43,576 nt of DNA from Planktothrix paucivesiculata PCC 9631. GTDB lineage: Bacteria; Cyanobacteriota; Cyanobacteriia; Cyanobacteriales; Microcoleaceae. Each line of letters opens with the position of its first letter. Position 1 is the first letter of the stretch. The position numbers and the translations under genes are program-made. The stretch lies in assembly GCF_900009265.2 (NCBI RefSeq), contig NZ_LR735014.1, positions 11,716 to 55,291 of the forward strand, in the 5' to 3' direction. The notes under the pieces were generated by a model, which was given only the letters and a program-made list of their open reading frames with translations, made no database searches and was not told the DNA's origin. This document shows positions 9,231 through 17,866 of the stretch, in pieces.

Positions 9231-9414
9231 AGAAACCTGGTTTCCGTGTTAAATTGCTTGTGAGAAATCAAGATAACTTCAGAAACCGGGTTTCTGTATA
9301 CCCGCACTAAGTGTCTAATCTTAGAAACTGGGTTTCTGTGTTGGATTTGTTTTGAGAAATCAAGATAAGTTGAGAAACTCGGTTTCTGTGAGAAAGATAT
9401 TAAATTAATATTTT
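9231..9414. repeat. 92-bp tandem duplication carrying four palindromes, downstream of phosphoketolase
   Basis: Four AGAAAC-centred palindromes sit at 9231-9245, 9281-9295, 9323-9337 and 9373-9387. The first and third, and the second and fourth, are each exactly 92 bp apart. The shared stretch GAGAAATCAAGATAA (9262 and 9354) is also 92 bp apart. The block is therefore a diverged tandem duplication of a two-palindrome unit. It lies six bases after the phosphoketolase stop and could act as a 3' end structure. Confidence 0.75.
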
Positions 9415-9479
9415 TTATTACGAACAAAAAAAAGATTTTGTGCTAAACTGTTGATGACAAATTTTATAATTCATTTACC

Positions 9480-9977
9480 ATGAGTGACTTAATTGCGATC
9501 GCCTACGATGACGAATATAAAGCCGAAGAAGTCCGTCTGACTTTGATTAAATTACAAAAAGAACATTTAATCGAATTAGAAGACGCGGCGGTGATCGTCA
9601 AAAATGCCGAAGGAAAAATCAAACTCAAGCAAGCCGTTGATTTAACCACTGCGGGTGCAGTCAGTGGCGGGTTTTGGGGTCTATTAGTTGGAACCTTATT
9701 CCTGAGCCCCCTGTTAGGTGCCGCCGTGGGAGCCGCTGCTGGAGCCGCCAGTGGTGCCTTAAGTGATATTGGGGTGGATGATAAATTCATGAAATCCCTA
9801 GGGGAAAGCTTACAACCGAAAACCTCTGCCCTCTTTGTATTAGTGCGGAAAGTCACCCCCGATAAAGTTTTAGAAGAAATCGCGCCCTATGGGGGAACCG
9901 TGTTAAGAACTTCTTTAACTAAAGACGAAGAAGCTCAATTACAAGAGGTTTTGAGTACCCGAGGCGTGACCGTTTAA
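9480..9977 (+). CDS. DUF1269 family membrane-associated protein
   Basis: A 165-aa protein opening MSDLIAIAYDDEYKAEEVRL, the typical start of DUF1269 proteins, followed by a beta/alpha segment (LEDAAVIVKNAEGKIKL). A glycine/alanine-rich hydrophobic hairpin comes next (about residues 55-95, GGFWGLLVGTLFLSPLLGAA then AAGAASGALSD). The C-terminal half (SALFVLVRKVTPDKVLEEI) is soluble-looking. The biochemical role of the family is unknown. The glycine-zipper hairpin suggests membrane insertion. It lies between phosphoketolase and transaldolase on the same strand, with its own probable terminator downstream. Family call is from memory of the N-terminal pattern and glycine zipper. Confidence 0.75.
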   Translation: MSDLIAIAYDDEYKAEEVRLTLIKLQKEHLIELEDAAVIVKNAEGKIKLKQAVDLTTAGAVSGGFWGLLVGTLFLSPLLGAAVGAAAGAASGALSDIGVDDKFMKSLGESLQPKTSALFVLVRKVTPDKVLEEIAPYGGTVLRTSLTKDEEAQLQEVLSTRGVTV

Positions 9978-10048
9978 TTCAATTTTTTAATCCCATTTGA
10001 TCGGATTAAATTCAACGGTTAATAGGTAGAATTATCAAAAAAATTTTG

Positions 10049-10085
10049 ATGGGTGTGTGGCCGATGGGTGACGCACCCATTTTTC
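10049..10085 (+). terminator. Rho-independent terminator after the DUF1269 gene
   Basis: A 10-bp stem, ATGGGTGTGT (10049-10058) with ACGCACCCAT (10071-10080) and one G-U pair, encloses a 12-base loop and is followed directly by TTTTT. It lies 72 bp after the stop codon and before the transaldolase leader. Confidence 0.75.
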
Positions 10086-10181
10086 AGTCATCAGTAATTA
10101 GTCAATATTTAGACCGTTGATTAATTAAATTATTTGTTATACTTTGTTGTGATTAGCGACCTAAATAGAGGACGGAAAATA

Positions 10182-11360
10182 ATGGCACAAACTCTACTCG
10201 AACAACTACGGGAAATCACCGTTGTCGTGGCGGATACTGGAGATATCCAAGCCATTGAGATGTACACCCCTAGAGATGCAACTACCAACCCCTCCTTAAT
10301 TACTGCCGCTGCCCAAATGCCGCAATATGAAAGTATTGTGGATGATACCCTCAAAAAAGCGCGTCACGAATTAGGGGGAAGTGCTTCGCCTACTGAAGTG
10401 GCAACTTTAGCTTTTGAAAGATTGGCTATTGCTTTTGGACTAAAAATATTAGCCATTATTCCTGGGCGCGTCTCCACGGAAGTCGATGCTCGGTTATCCT
10501 ACGATACGGAAACCACCATTGCTAAAGGTCGTTATATTATCGAGCAATACGAAGCGGCTGGAATTTCCCGCGATCGCATTTTAATTAAAATTGCCTCCAC
10601 TTGGGAAGGAATTAAAGCCGCCGAAGTCCTAGAAAAAGAAGGAATTCATTGTAATTTAACCCTATTATTTGGCATTCATCAAGCGATCGCCTGTGCTGAA
10701 GCTGGAGCGACCTTAATTTCTCCCTTTGTCGGTCGGATTTTAGATTGGTATAAAAAAGACACTGGACGAGATTCCTACCCCCCCGAAGAAGACCCCGGCG
10801 TTTTATCCGTCACCCAAATTTATAACTATTATAAAAAATTTGGCTATCAAACAGAAGTGATGGGGGCAAGTTTCCGTAATATTGGAGAAATTACTGAGTT
10901 AGCCGGATGTGATTTATTAACAATTTCTCCCGCCCTCCTAGAAGAATTACAATCAACCATTGGCGACCTTCCCCGCAAACTCAATCCCGAAACCGCCGCC
11001 AGTTTAGACCTAGAAAAAATCTCCATTGATCAAGATACCTTTAACCGAATGCACGCCGAAGATCCGATGGCTTCGGAAAAATTAGAAGAAGGAATTAAAG
11101 GGTTTTCCAAGGCCTTAGAAGCCCTAGAAAAATTCTTAGCTGAACGTCTAGCTCGTTTGGAAGGAGAAGAAGTAATTAGCCATGCGGCTGAAGATATTTT
11201 CCGCGCCTATGATTTAGATGGCGATGGCTATATTACCCGGGAAGAATGGTCAGGAACAGACGCCGTATTTGATGCCCTCGATCAAGATAATGATGGTCAA
11301 ATTACCGTCGAAGAAATGGCCGCTGGACTGGGTGCATCCTTCCATTTAGCCACGGTTTAA
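10182..11360 (+). CDS. tal: Transaldolase with C-terminal EF-hand pair
   Basis: Transfers a dihydroxyacetone unit between sugar phosphates in the pentose-phosphate pathway. The protein opens [20 protein letters not shown] and carries the Asp/Asn signature ATTNPSLI, the Schiff-base Lys in [13 protein letters not shown] and the NLTLLF strand. The start chosen is ATG 10182, preceded by AGAGGA; an upstream in-frame ATG at 10134 lacks such a signal. The enzyme domain covers about residues 1-325. A roughly 60-residue tail then holds two canonical calcium loops, [12 protein letters not shown] and [12 protein letters not shown], each with acidic residues at positions 1, 3, 5 and 12. From memory, long EF-hand transaldolases occur in other cyanobacteria. 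The tail suggests calcium binding; whether it regulates activity is unknown. Confidence 0.95.
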   Translation: MAQTLLEQLREITVVVADTGDIQAIEMYTPRDATTNPSLITAAAQMPQYESIVDDTLKKARHELGGSASPTEVATLAFERLAIAFGLKILAIIPGRVSTEVDARLSYDTETTIAKGRYIIEQYEAAGISRDRILIKIASTWEGIKAAEVLEKEGIHCNLTLLFGIHQAIACAEAGATLISPFVGRILDWYKKDTGRDSYPPEEDPGVLSVTQIYNYYKKFGYQTEVMGASFRNIGEITELAGCDLLTISPALLEELQSTIGDLPRKLNPETAASLDLEKISIDQDTFNRMHAEDPMASEKLEEGIKGFSKALEALEKFLAERLARLEGEEVISHAAEDIFRAYDLDGDGYITREEWSGTDAVFDALDQDNDGQITVEEMAAGLGASFHLATV

Positions 11361-11386
11361 ACACCCAAAACTTGAGGAAAAACCGT

Positions 11387-11410
11387 AGAGACGTGCCACG
11401 GCGCGTCTCT
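11387..11410. repeat. Palindromic hairpin after tal
   Basis: AGAGACGTGC and GCGCGTCTCT pair over ten bases with one G-U, around a short loop. It resembles a dispersed cyanobacterial palindrome (GTAGAGACGTGCC type). It lies 26 bp after the transaldolase stop; the following sequence is only weakly T-rich, so termination is possible but not clear. Confidence 0.55.
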
Positions 11411-11505
11411 CTATCTATCCCTACTCTGTTGCCCACGGCAATCTCTGATATATTGTTCTTATTAATTAAACAATCTTCACCCTCACGGGTAATAATTTTA
11501 CTAAT

Positions 11506-13989
11506 ATGAGTCCATCAATTCCTAATTCTATTTTCAACGATCTAATGGCCGATGATTCCGAAACGGCACCCTCTTTAGACTATTTACAACGAGAATTTGC
11601 AACTAACCTTCTGTATCTTCAAGGTCAATTACCCACAACCGCAACCCCCCAAGAGTTATATCAAGCGTTAGCCTATACTATTCGACAATTTTTAATGCCC
11701 TCCTGGGTGAAAACAACTCAAACCTATTCCCAAAATAAAGTTAAACAGGTTTGCTATTTTTCCACTGAATATTCTTTAGGTTCCCATCTGGGAAATCATT
11801 TAGTCAATTGCAATTTGTGGGAACCTTTGAAACAATGCCTCGAAGCCTTTAACTTAAACTTACAAGACTTAGTTGATCAAGAAATAGAACCCAGTTTAGG
11901 ATATGGAAATGTTGCCCAATTACCCATCGATCAATTAGATTCTCTTTCTACATTAAATCTTCCAGCTATTGCCTATGGAATTCGTTATGAATTTGGTAGT
12001 TTTGATCAAGAAATTCATCACGGTTGGCAAGTAGAAAGGATTGATAAATGGTTGCGTTATGGAAATCCCTGGGAAATTCTTCGTCCCGAGGCTACGGTAA
12101 ATGTGCAGTTAGGGGGTCATACCGAGGCCTATTATGACCAAAAAGAACGCTATCGGGTGCGTTGGATTCCCCAGCGTTGCATCAAAGGAGTACCCTATGA
12201 TACACCGATTTCCGGTTATCATAGTCATACCGTTAATACGTTAAGATTATGGAAAGCAGAACCCATTGTTTCCTATAATTCTCAAGATTTTAATATTGGC
12301 GATTATTACGGCAGAGTTCAGGGAAAACCTTTTGTTGAATTACTCACAAAAGTATTATATCCCCATGATGAAAGGATTCAACAAAAACAACTACGTTTAG
12401 AACAACAATTCTTTTTTGTCTCCTGTTCTCTCCAGGATATGATTCGCAATCATCTCGCAACGGGAGAAAATTTAGAGACCTTTGATCAGCACTATTCTAT
12501 TCAACTGCATGATACTTCCAGTGCGCTCGCTATTGCCGAATTGATGCGATTATTTGTTGATGAATATGGCTTAGAATGGGAAAAATCCTGGTCTATTACC
12601 CGCAAAACTTTTACCTATCTTAACCCCACACTGTTACCCGAAGTTGAAGAAAAATGGGCGATGGGATTATTAGGGAGTTTATTACCCCGTCACTTAGAAA
12701 TTATCTATGAAATTAATAATCGATTTTTGATTGGAGTTCGCAATCAATATCCGGGGGATTTTAGTAAGTTATCCCGACTATCTTTAGTTGATGAAACCGG
12801 GGAAAGATATGTGCGGATGACTCATTTAGCTTGTATTGGAAGTTATGCGATTAATGGAATTTCTCTATGGCAAACCGAAAGGTTAAAGCAATCGGTTATT
12901 CCTGATTTTTATGAATTAACACCGGAAAAATTTAGAACAATTAGCAGTGGTATTACCCCTCGGCGTTGGTTAGTTTTAGCTAATCCCCGTTTAACGGAAT
13001 TAATTACCCATAAAATTGGTAATAGCTGGATTAAAAATTTTGCAGATCTACATCGCTTAGAATCGGAATTGGATCAGGTAGAATTTCGTTTGGCTTGGCG
13101 AAATATTAAGCAAGAAAATAAACGAAACCTGGCTAGTTATATTCAGCAGAATTGCGGGATCACGGTAAATATTGATTCTATTTTTGATATTCAAATTGAA
13201 CGAATTCAGGAATATAAACGTCAACATTTGAATATTTTAAAAATTATTACCCTCTATAATCGGATTCGGAAAAATCCCGATCAAGATTATGTTCCCCAAA
13301 CCTTTATTTTTGCAGGAAAAACCGCCCCAGGTTATGTGATGGGGAAATTGATGATTAAATTAATTCATGCGGTAGGTCAAGTGATTAATTCTGATCCTAT
13401 TATTGGCGATCGCTTGAAAGTCGTATTTATTCCGAATGTTAATGAGACCCTAAGTCAACATATTTATCCGGCCGCTGATGTCTCGGAACATTTAGCAATG
13501 GCTGGGAAAAAAGCCGGCGGAATTGCAATTTTGAAACCTGCTTTTAATGCAGCATTAACCCTGGGAATTGTAGATGGAGCCAGTGAAGAATTACGCCATG
13601 TGATCGGAGCAGAAAATTTCTTTGACTTCGGATTAAGTTTACCTGAAATTGAAGTTTTAAAAGCCAAGGGTTATAATCCTTGGAGTTATTATCATGAAAA
13701 TGAAAGCCTGCGAGAAAGTATTGATCAAATTGCATCCGGTTATTTTTCCCAAGGCGATCCGAATCTGTTTAAAACCTTGATTGATGCCCTATTATATCAC
13801 GATGAATATATGGTTTTTGCCGACTATCAATCCTATATGGATTGTCAAGATAAAATCAGCCAAACCTACAGAGATTGGGAAACCTGGACGAGAATGTCTA
13901 TTTTAACTGTAGCCCGTTTAGGTAGTTTTTCTTCCGATGGAATTGTCCAGGCTTATTCTGAGAATGTTTGGCGGATTCATCCAGTTTAG
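11506..13989 (+). CDS. Glycogen phosphorylase homologue with degenerate active site
   Basis: The 827-aa chain follows the GT35 glycogen phosphorylase fold end to end: YGIRYEFGSFDQEI, GWQVERIDKWLRYGNPWEI, RHLEIIYEINNRFL, GITPRRWLVLANPRL and EYKRQHLNIL align with true phosphorylases. The PLP lysine position is kept (K677 in GGIAILKPAF). Most other catalytic positions are changed, using rabbit muscle numbering from memory: H377 is P374, N484 is S481, E672 is K669, T676-G677 are I673-A674, K568 is E565, H571 is Q568, N284 is E289, H341 is S338, and the NGGLGRL loop has become YGNVAQL. The chain is thus probably catalytically inactive, or has changed chemistry. The frame is intact and the fold residues are retained, arguing for a selected non-enzymatic role such as glucan binding or regulation. 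It lies between transaldolase and a channel gene on the same strand. Confidence 0.85.
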   Translation: MSPSIPNSIFNDLMADDSETAPSLDYLQREFATNLLYLQGQLPTTATPQELYQALAYTIRQFLMPSWVKTTQTYSQNKVKQVCYFSTEYSLGSHLGNHLVNCNLWEPLKQCLEAFNLNLQDLVDQEIEPSLGYGNVAQLPIDQLDSLSTLNLPAIAYGIRYEFGSFDQEIHHGWQVERIDKWLRYGNPWEILRPEATVNVQLGGHTEAYYDQKERYRVRWIPQRCIKGVPYDTPISGYHSHTVNTLRLWKAEPIVSYNSQDFNIGDYYGRVQGKPFVELLTKVLYPHDERIQQKQLRLEQQFFFVSCSLQDMIRNHLATGENLETFDQHYSIQLHDTSSALAIAELMRLFVDEYGLEWEKSWSITRKTFTYLNPTLLPEVEEKWAMGLLGSLLPRHLEIIYEINNRFLIGVRNQYPGDFSKLSRLSLVDETGERYVRMTHLACIGSYAINGISLWQTERLKQSVIPDFYELTPEKFRTISSGITPRRWLVLANPRLTELITHKIGNSWIKNFADLHRLESELDQVEFRLAWRNIKQENKRNLASYIQQNCGITVNIDSIFDIQIERIQEYKRQHLNILKIITLYNRIRKNPDQDYVPQTFIFAGKTAPGYVMGKLMIKLIHAVGQVINSDPIIGDRLKVVFIPNVNETLSQHIYPAADVSEHLAMAGKKAGGIAILKPAFNAALTLGIVDGASEELRHVIGAENFFDFGLSLPEIEVLKAKGYNPWSYYHENESLRESIDQIASGYFSQGDPNLFKTLIDALLYHDEYMVFADYQSYMDCQDKISQTYRDWETWTRMSILTVARLGSFSSDGIVQAYSENVWRIHPV

Positions 13990-14033
13990 AATAGTATAAA
14001 GTTTAAGATTTTTGCACCCTTTAACCCGCTAAA

Positions 14034-15932
14034 ATGAGTAAGATTACTTTTGCAGAGCAATTCCGCTACAGATTTGATAATTTCATGTCAAAAGGCACTA
14101 TTGCCTTGGTCAGTGGTTTAGCACTGCTCTCCTTCGCCTTTATTCTGATTATGGGATTTTTAGTTAGTCTCGCCAGGGTTGCACCCCCGGGGGATGGCGC
14201 ACTGAATCCCTTTGAGGCAATGTGGGCTGTTTTAATGCGTACCCTGGATGCGGGAACCATGGGAGGCGACCAGGGATGGTCATTTCGTCTGGCGATGTTA
14301 TTGGTTACCTTTGGCGGAATATTTATTATTAGTACCCTGATTGGTTTGCTCAGTAGTGGCATTGATACCAAGTTAGAAGACCTGCGAAAAGGACGTTCAC
14401 GGGTGATTGAAACCGATCATATTGTGATCCTGGGTTGGTCATTACAAATCATCACTTTAATTAATCAACTGATTTTAGCCAATGCTAACCGTTCAGATAC
14501 TTGCATTGTTATTCTAAGTCCTGAAGATAAAGTTCAGATGGAAGATCGGCTCTATAATGAGTTGGGGAAACTGCGTCAAGTTCGCCTCGTTTGTCGTACA
14601 GGAAACCCCAGTAATTTAGTGGATTTAGGCATGGTAAATATTCAGGCAGCCCGCTCAGTTATTATTTTAAATGAATCTCTAAGCAAATCTGATAATCATT
14701 TAATTAAGACTCTTTTAGCAATTAAAAATTTACCCCGTTTAGAATCCAAACCCTATCATATTGTCGCTCAAGTTCAGGATATTAACACCCTCGATATTAT
14801 TCAACTCATCGGACAGGATGAAATTGAAGGATTACTGACTCAGGATTTAATTTCCCGGATGATTGTTCAAACTTGCCGTCAATCTGGTTTATCGATTGTT
14901 TATATGGAATTATTGGATTTTAGCGGGAATGAAATCTATATTCACGAAGAATCTGCTTTACAAAATCAATCCTATGGAGATATTCTCCTAGCCTATCTTG
15001 ATTCTGCGGTGATCGGAATACAATCAACCGATGGCACAATTCAACTCAATCCCACCCTAGATAGACTCTTGCAACCGGGAGAAAAATTAGTTGTTTTAAG
15101 TGAGGATGATAGCACGATTCGCTTATCCGGTGTTTCAGAATTTGCGATTAATCGGAGTGTGATCCAACTAACAAAAGAAACAGCCATCTCGACCCCCGAA
15201 CATACGTTAATTTTAGGGTGGAATGATCACACTCCTCGGATTCTATCTCAACTGGATCAATATGTTGCCAGTAACTCCAGTGTTACCCTGGTTTCGCCTT
15301 TCCCAGAAACCGAGATTATTAATGCCTTAAATACCTTAAATTTACAACAACAAACCCTGGATTATTATCAAGGATTAACGACCGAAAGAAATGTTTTAGA
15401 GTCTCTGAATTTAGAGAAATATCACCATGTTATTGTCTTGTCTAATTCTGAGTTAGATCCAGAAGAAGCCGATGCTCAAACCTTAATTACCTTGATCTAT
15501 CTTCGAGATATTGCCGACCGCAAAAATCCTAATATACAGATTGTCACTGAAATGTTAGATACCCGCAATCAAGCCTTAGCTCAGGTGGCGCGTCCCGATG
15601 ATTTTGTGATTACTGAACAAATTATTAGTCGGATGTTAGCCCAAGTTTCAGAACAGAAAAACTTAAATGCTGTATTTGCCGAATTATTTAGTCCTCAAGG
15701 GTCAGAAATTTACCTCAAACCCGTCAGTAATTATGTCACTATTAACGAACCGATTAATTTTTATACCGTTGTTGAAGCGGCTAAACAACGGGGCGAATCA
15801 GCAATTGGTTATCGGTGTTTGAAGGATGCTAAAAATTTAGCCCGAGGTTATGGGATTGTGATCAATCCGAAAAAAGATGAAGTGATAAAATTTTCTTCTA
15901 AAGATCGGATTATCGTTTTAGCGGAGTCCTAA
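14034..15932 (+). CDS. CASTOR/POLLUX-like ion channel with RCK domains
   Basis: A 632-aa membrane protein. Hydrophobic helices lie at about residues 22-48 and 82-110. Between them is a pore-like segment with AVLMRTLDAGTMGGDQGW, in which D-A-G matches the filter region of plant CASTOR/POLLUX channels (ADAG). The amphipathic ISTLIGLLSSGIDTKLEDLR after the second helix is typical of the family. Two cytoplasmic TrkA-N/RCK-like nucleotide-binding folds follow (about 125-360, starting HIVILGWS, and about 385-630, starting HTLILGWN). The plant relatives are cation channels gated by ligand at RCK domains. It starts 44 bp after the phosphorylase homologue on the same strand and may share its transcript. 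Ion and ligand cannot be deduced. Confidence 0.85.
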   Translation: MSKITFAEQFRYRFDNFMSKGTIALVSGLALLSFAFILIMGFLVSLARVAPPGDGALNPFEAMWAVLMRTLDAGTMGGDQGWSFRLAMLLVTFGGIFIISTLIGLLSSGIDTKLEDLRKGRSRVIETDHIVILGWSLQIITLINQLILANANRSDTCIVILSPEDKVQMEDRLYNELGKLRQVRLVCRTGNPSNLVDLGMVNIQAARSVIILNESLSKSDNHLIKTLLAIKNLPRLESKPYHIVAQVQDINTLDIIQLIGQDEIEGLLTQDLISRMIVQTCRQSGLSIVYMELLDFSGNEIYIHEESALQNQSYGDILLAYLDSAVIGIQSTDGTIQLNPTLDRLLQPGEKLVVLSEDDSTIRLSGVSEFAINRSVIQLTKETAISTPEHTLILGWNDHTPRILSQLDQYVASNSSVTLVSPFPETEIINALNTLNLQQQTLDYYQGLTTERNVLESLNLEKYHHVIVLSNSELDPEEADAQTLITLIYLRDIADRKNPNIQIVTEMLDTRNQALAQVARPDDFVITEQIISRMLAQVSEQKNLNAVFAELFSPQGSEIYLKPVSNYVTINEPINFYTVVEAAKQRGESAIGYRCLKDAKNLARGYGIVINPKKDEVIKFSSKDRIIVLAES

Positions 15933-16272
15933 CATCAACCCGGGCGCGCTCGCTATTCGTTGAAATTTAATCAGGGGTGTCTCTATGATGCTAAAAAAAC
16001 AATTATTTGTCATAAATCCCAAGTCATTTTGGGTTAAAAATTATTGCGAAAACTTGACTTTATCACCTAGGAAAAACTACTATAGCACTACGCATTACAG
16101 TTAGAACGCTTCTAAATCCAGAACTCATTCCCTATTCCCTATTCCCTATTCCCTATTCCCTATTCCCTATTCCCTATTCCCTATTCCCTATTCCCTATTC
16201 CCTATTCCCTGTTCCCTATTCCCTGTTCCCTGTTCCCTAGCACTATAATATCCCTAGTATTAGGATGGAAAA
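15933..16272. other. Intergenic region with heptamer array
   Basis: After the channel gene there are about 190 bp with no recognisable gene, then the ATTCCCT array, then a short leader to the first Uma2 gene. No terminator was identified with confidence. Confidence 0.6.
16127..16238. repeat. Heptanucleotide tandem repeat, 16 units of (A/G)TTCCCT
   Basis: Sixteen contiguous 7-bp units: 13 ATTCCCT and 3 GTTCCCT, the variants confined to the last five units. Such short tandem heptamers are well known in filamentous cyanobacteria and usually vary in copy number between strains. It lies 35 bp before the Uma2 start codon. Confidence 0.95.
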
Positions 16273-16851
16273 ATGATTACTTCAGAACCGATCATTTTAA
16301 GTTTTAAAAATGTCACCTTCAGCGACGAGCAATTTTATCAACTTTGCCAAGATAATGAAAATTGGCAACTCGAACGAACTGTCCAAGGAGAATTAGTAAT
16401 TATGCCCCCCGTTGGTGGAGTCAGTGGTAATCGAGAATCAGATTTAAACGGTGAACTTTGGTTTTGGAATCGTCAAACTCAACTGGGAAAAGTTTTTAGT
16501 TCTTCTACTATATTTCGCTTACCAAATGGTGGCGATCGCTCTCCCGATGTCGCTTGGGTTGCTAAGGAACGTTGGGAATCACTAACACCAGAAGAACAAG
16601 AAAAATTTCCCCCAATATGTCCTGATTTTGTGATTGAATTACGTTCTCGCACTGACTCCCTAACCCAACTTCAAGCAAAAATGCAGGAATATCTTAACAG
16701 TGGTTTGCGCTTAGGTTGGTTAATTAATCCCCAAGAACAACAAGTAGAAATATATCGTCTTAATCAAGCTCTTGAAATTGTCAAATTACCCACAACTTTA
16801 TCAGGGGAAAATGTCTTGCCAGAATTTATTTTAAACTTACCTATTTTTTAA
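16273..16851 (+). CDS. Uma2 family (DUF820) putative endonuclease
   Basis: A 192-aa Uma2/DUF820 protein, a family with a PD-(D/E)XK restriction-endonuclease-like core that is strongly expanded in cyanobacteria. Typical blocks are present: N-terminal ENWQLERTVQGELVIMPPVG, DRSPDVAWVAKERW with the first acidic residue, and PDFVIELRSRTDSLTQLQAK with the E-x-R-S segment, then MQEYLNSGLRLGWLINPQEQ. Biological role is not established; transposon or housekeeping roles have been proposed. A second Uma2 gene of a different subtype follows after 58 bp. Confidence 0.88.
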   Translation: MITSEPIILSFKNVTFSDEQFYQLCQDNENWQLERTVQGELVIMPPVGGVSGNRESDLNGELWFWNRQTQLGKVFSSSTIFRLPNGGDRSPDVAWVAKERWESLTPEEQEKFPPICPDFVIELRSRTDSLTQLQAKMQEYLNSGLRLGWLINPQEQQVEIYRLNQALEIVKLPTTLSGENVLPEFILNLPIF

Positions 16852-16909
16852 TTATTTTGCTTATTAACTACTAAATTCAGCTTGAAATAATCCTAGAAGT
16901 CTATTAAAA

Positions 16910-17476
16910 ATGGTTCAATTACTAACTAAAACCTATTCCTTTGAAGAATATTTAGCTTATGACGATGGCACGGATAACAAATATGAATTAGTTAATGGAG
17001 AATTAAAACTTCTGCCTATTGCCAGTGGTTTTCATGCTTTGATCTTACATTTTATCTTTAAGATTTTAGAACAAGAAATTGACAACCTTAAACAGCAGTG
17101 GAAAGTAATGCCTGGTACAGTAGGAGTAAGAACAGCTAAAAAGAAATCAAGGATTCCTGATTTAGTCATTTTGTCAGAAAGTCAATGCCAAGAACTCCGA
17201 AAAATGTCCGCCGCCGTTTTAGAAGCACCTCCCCTTTTAGCGGTAGAAATTGTTAGTCCGGGTAATTCTGATGATGATTACCGTTATAAGCGTTCTGAAT
17301 ATGCGGTTAGAGAAATTCCTGAATATTGGATTATTGACCCAGAAACAGAAAAAACCTCGGTTTTATTATTAGTTTCTGGTTTTTATGAAGTTACCGAATT
17401 TACCGGTGAACAGGAAATGAAGTCTTTACTTTTTCCTGAATTAAAGTTGACATCTAAACAGGTTTTTCAGGTATAA
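16910..17476 (+). CDS. Uma2 family (DUF820) putative endonuclease, second copy
   Basis: A 188-aa member with FEEYLAYDDGTDNKYELVNG at the N-terminus, RIPDLVILSE and LAVEIVSPGNSDDDYRYKRS in the nuclease core, and EIPEYWIIDPETEKTSVLLL as the closing strand. It is the 'EIVSPGN' subtype, clearly different from its neighbour (E-L-R-S subtype), so the pair is not a recent duplication. Probably the same transcript as the first gene. Confidence 0.88.
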   Translation: MVQLLTKTYSFEEYLAYDDGTDNKYELVNGELKLLPIASGFHALILHFIFKILEQEIDNLKQQWKVMPGTVGVRTAKKKSRIPDLVILSESQCQELRKMSAAVLEAPPLLAVEIVSPGNSDDDYRYKRSEYAVREIPEYWIIDPETEKTSVLLLVSGFYEVTEFTGEQEMKSLLFPELKLTSKQVFQV

Positions 17477-17611
17477 ATTTTGTTATTTATAGCAGTTGGC
17501 GCATTTGTTGGGACATTCACCGAAAGCTAAAACCTACTAATAAACTATACCAGCATCTCAATTAGCTATTTCGGAATTTACTTTTGGAAAACACCCAGAT
17601 AGTATTGCCAA

Positions 17612-17866
17612 TTAACCCTGATTTGGAGTCTCATCGGAGGGTTTGCTAATTCCTAGGCTTTTTTTGGATGACCGTAATTTTTTCCAAAGTTGTTTGATTT
17701 GTTGATAGGCTTCCTCTGAACTTACTTTACCATTGGTTTCCAATCCACAAATATAGTTAACTCGCTGGGCAAATTCCTGCAAGTTAGAATTGAAAATCAG
17801 TTTTTCTGGGGTAAACTCTCCCTGGTAGCGACTGCGAGGGTAGAGAAAATCATCGCGTTCTGACAT
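17612..17866 (-). CDS. Small conserved cyanobacterial protein (DUF7219-like)
   Basis: An 84-aa soluble protein beginning MSERDDFLYPRSRYQGEFTP, then NLQEFAQRVNYICGLETNGK and EEAYQQIKQLWKKLRSSKKS. This pattern is, from memory, that of a small cyanobacterial family sometimes listed as DUF7219; function is unknown. The ATG at 17866 was chosen because a GGGAG lies six bases upstream; the longer open frame to 17923 would place translation far from any such signal. No operon partner. Confidence 0.65.
   Translation of the reverse strand: MSERDDFLYPRSRYQGEFTPEKLIFNSNLQEFAQRVNYICGLETNGKVSSEEAYQQIKQLWKKLRSSKKSLGISKPSDETPNQG

Noticed and set aside
9221-9427. 68-aa leftward open frame after phosphoketolase
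   Set aside because: It is produced by the tandem palindromes; the translation repeats RNPVSE-like pieces with no ribosome-binding site.
9503-9856. 117-aa leftward open frame antisense to the DUF1269 gene
   Set aside because: Alanine/proline-rich shadow of the glycine-rich coding strand; the sense frame has clear family features.
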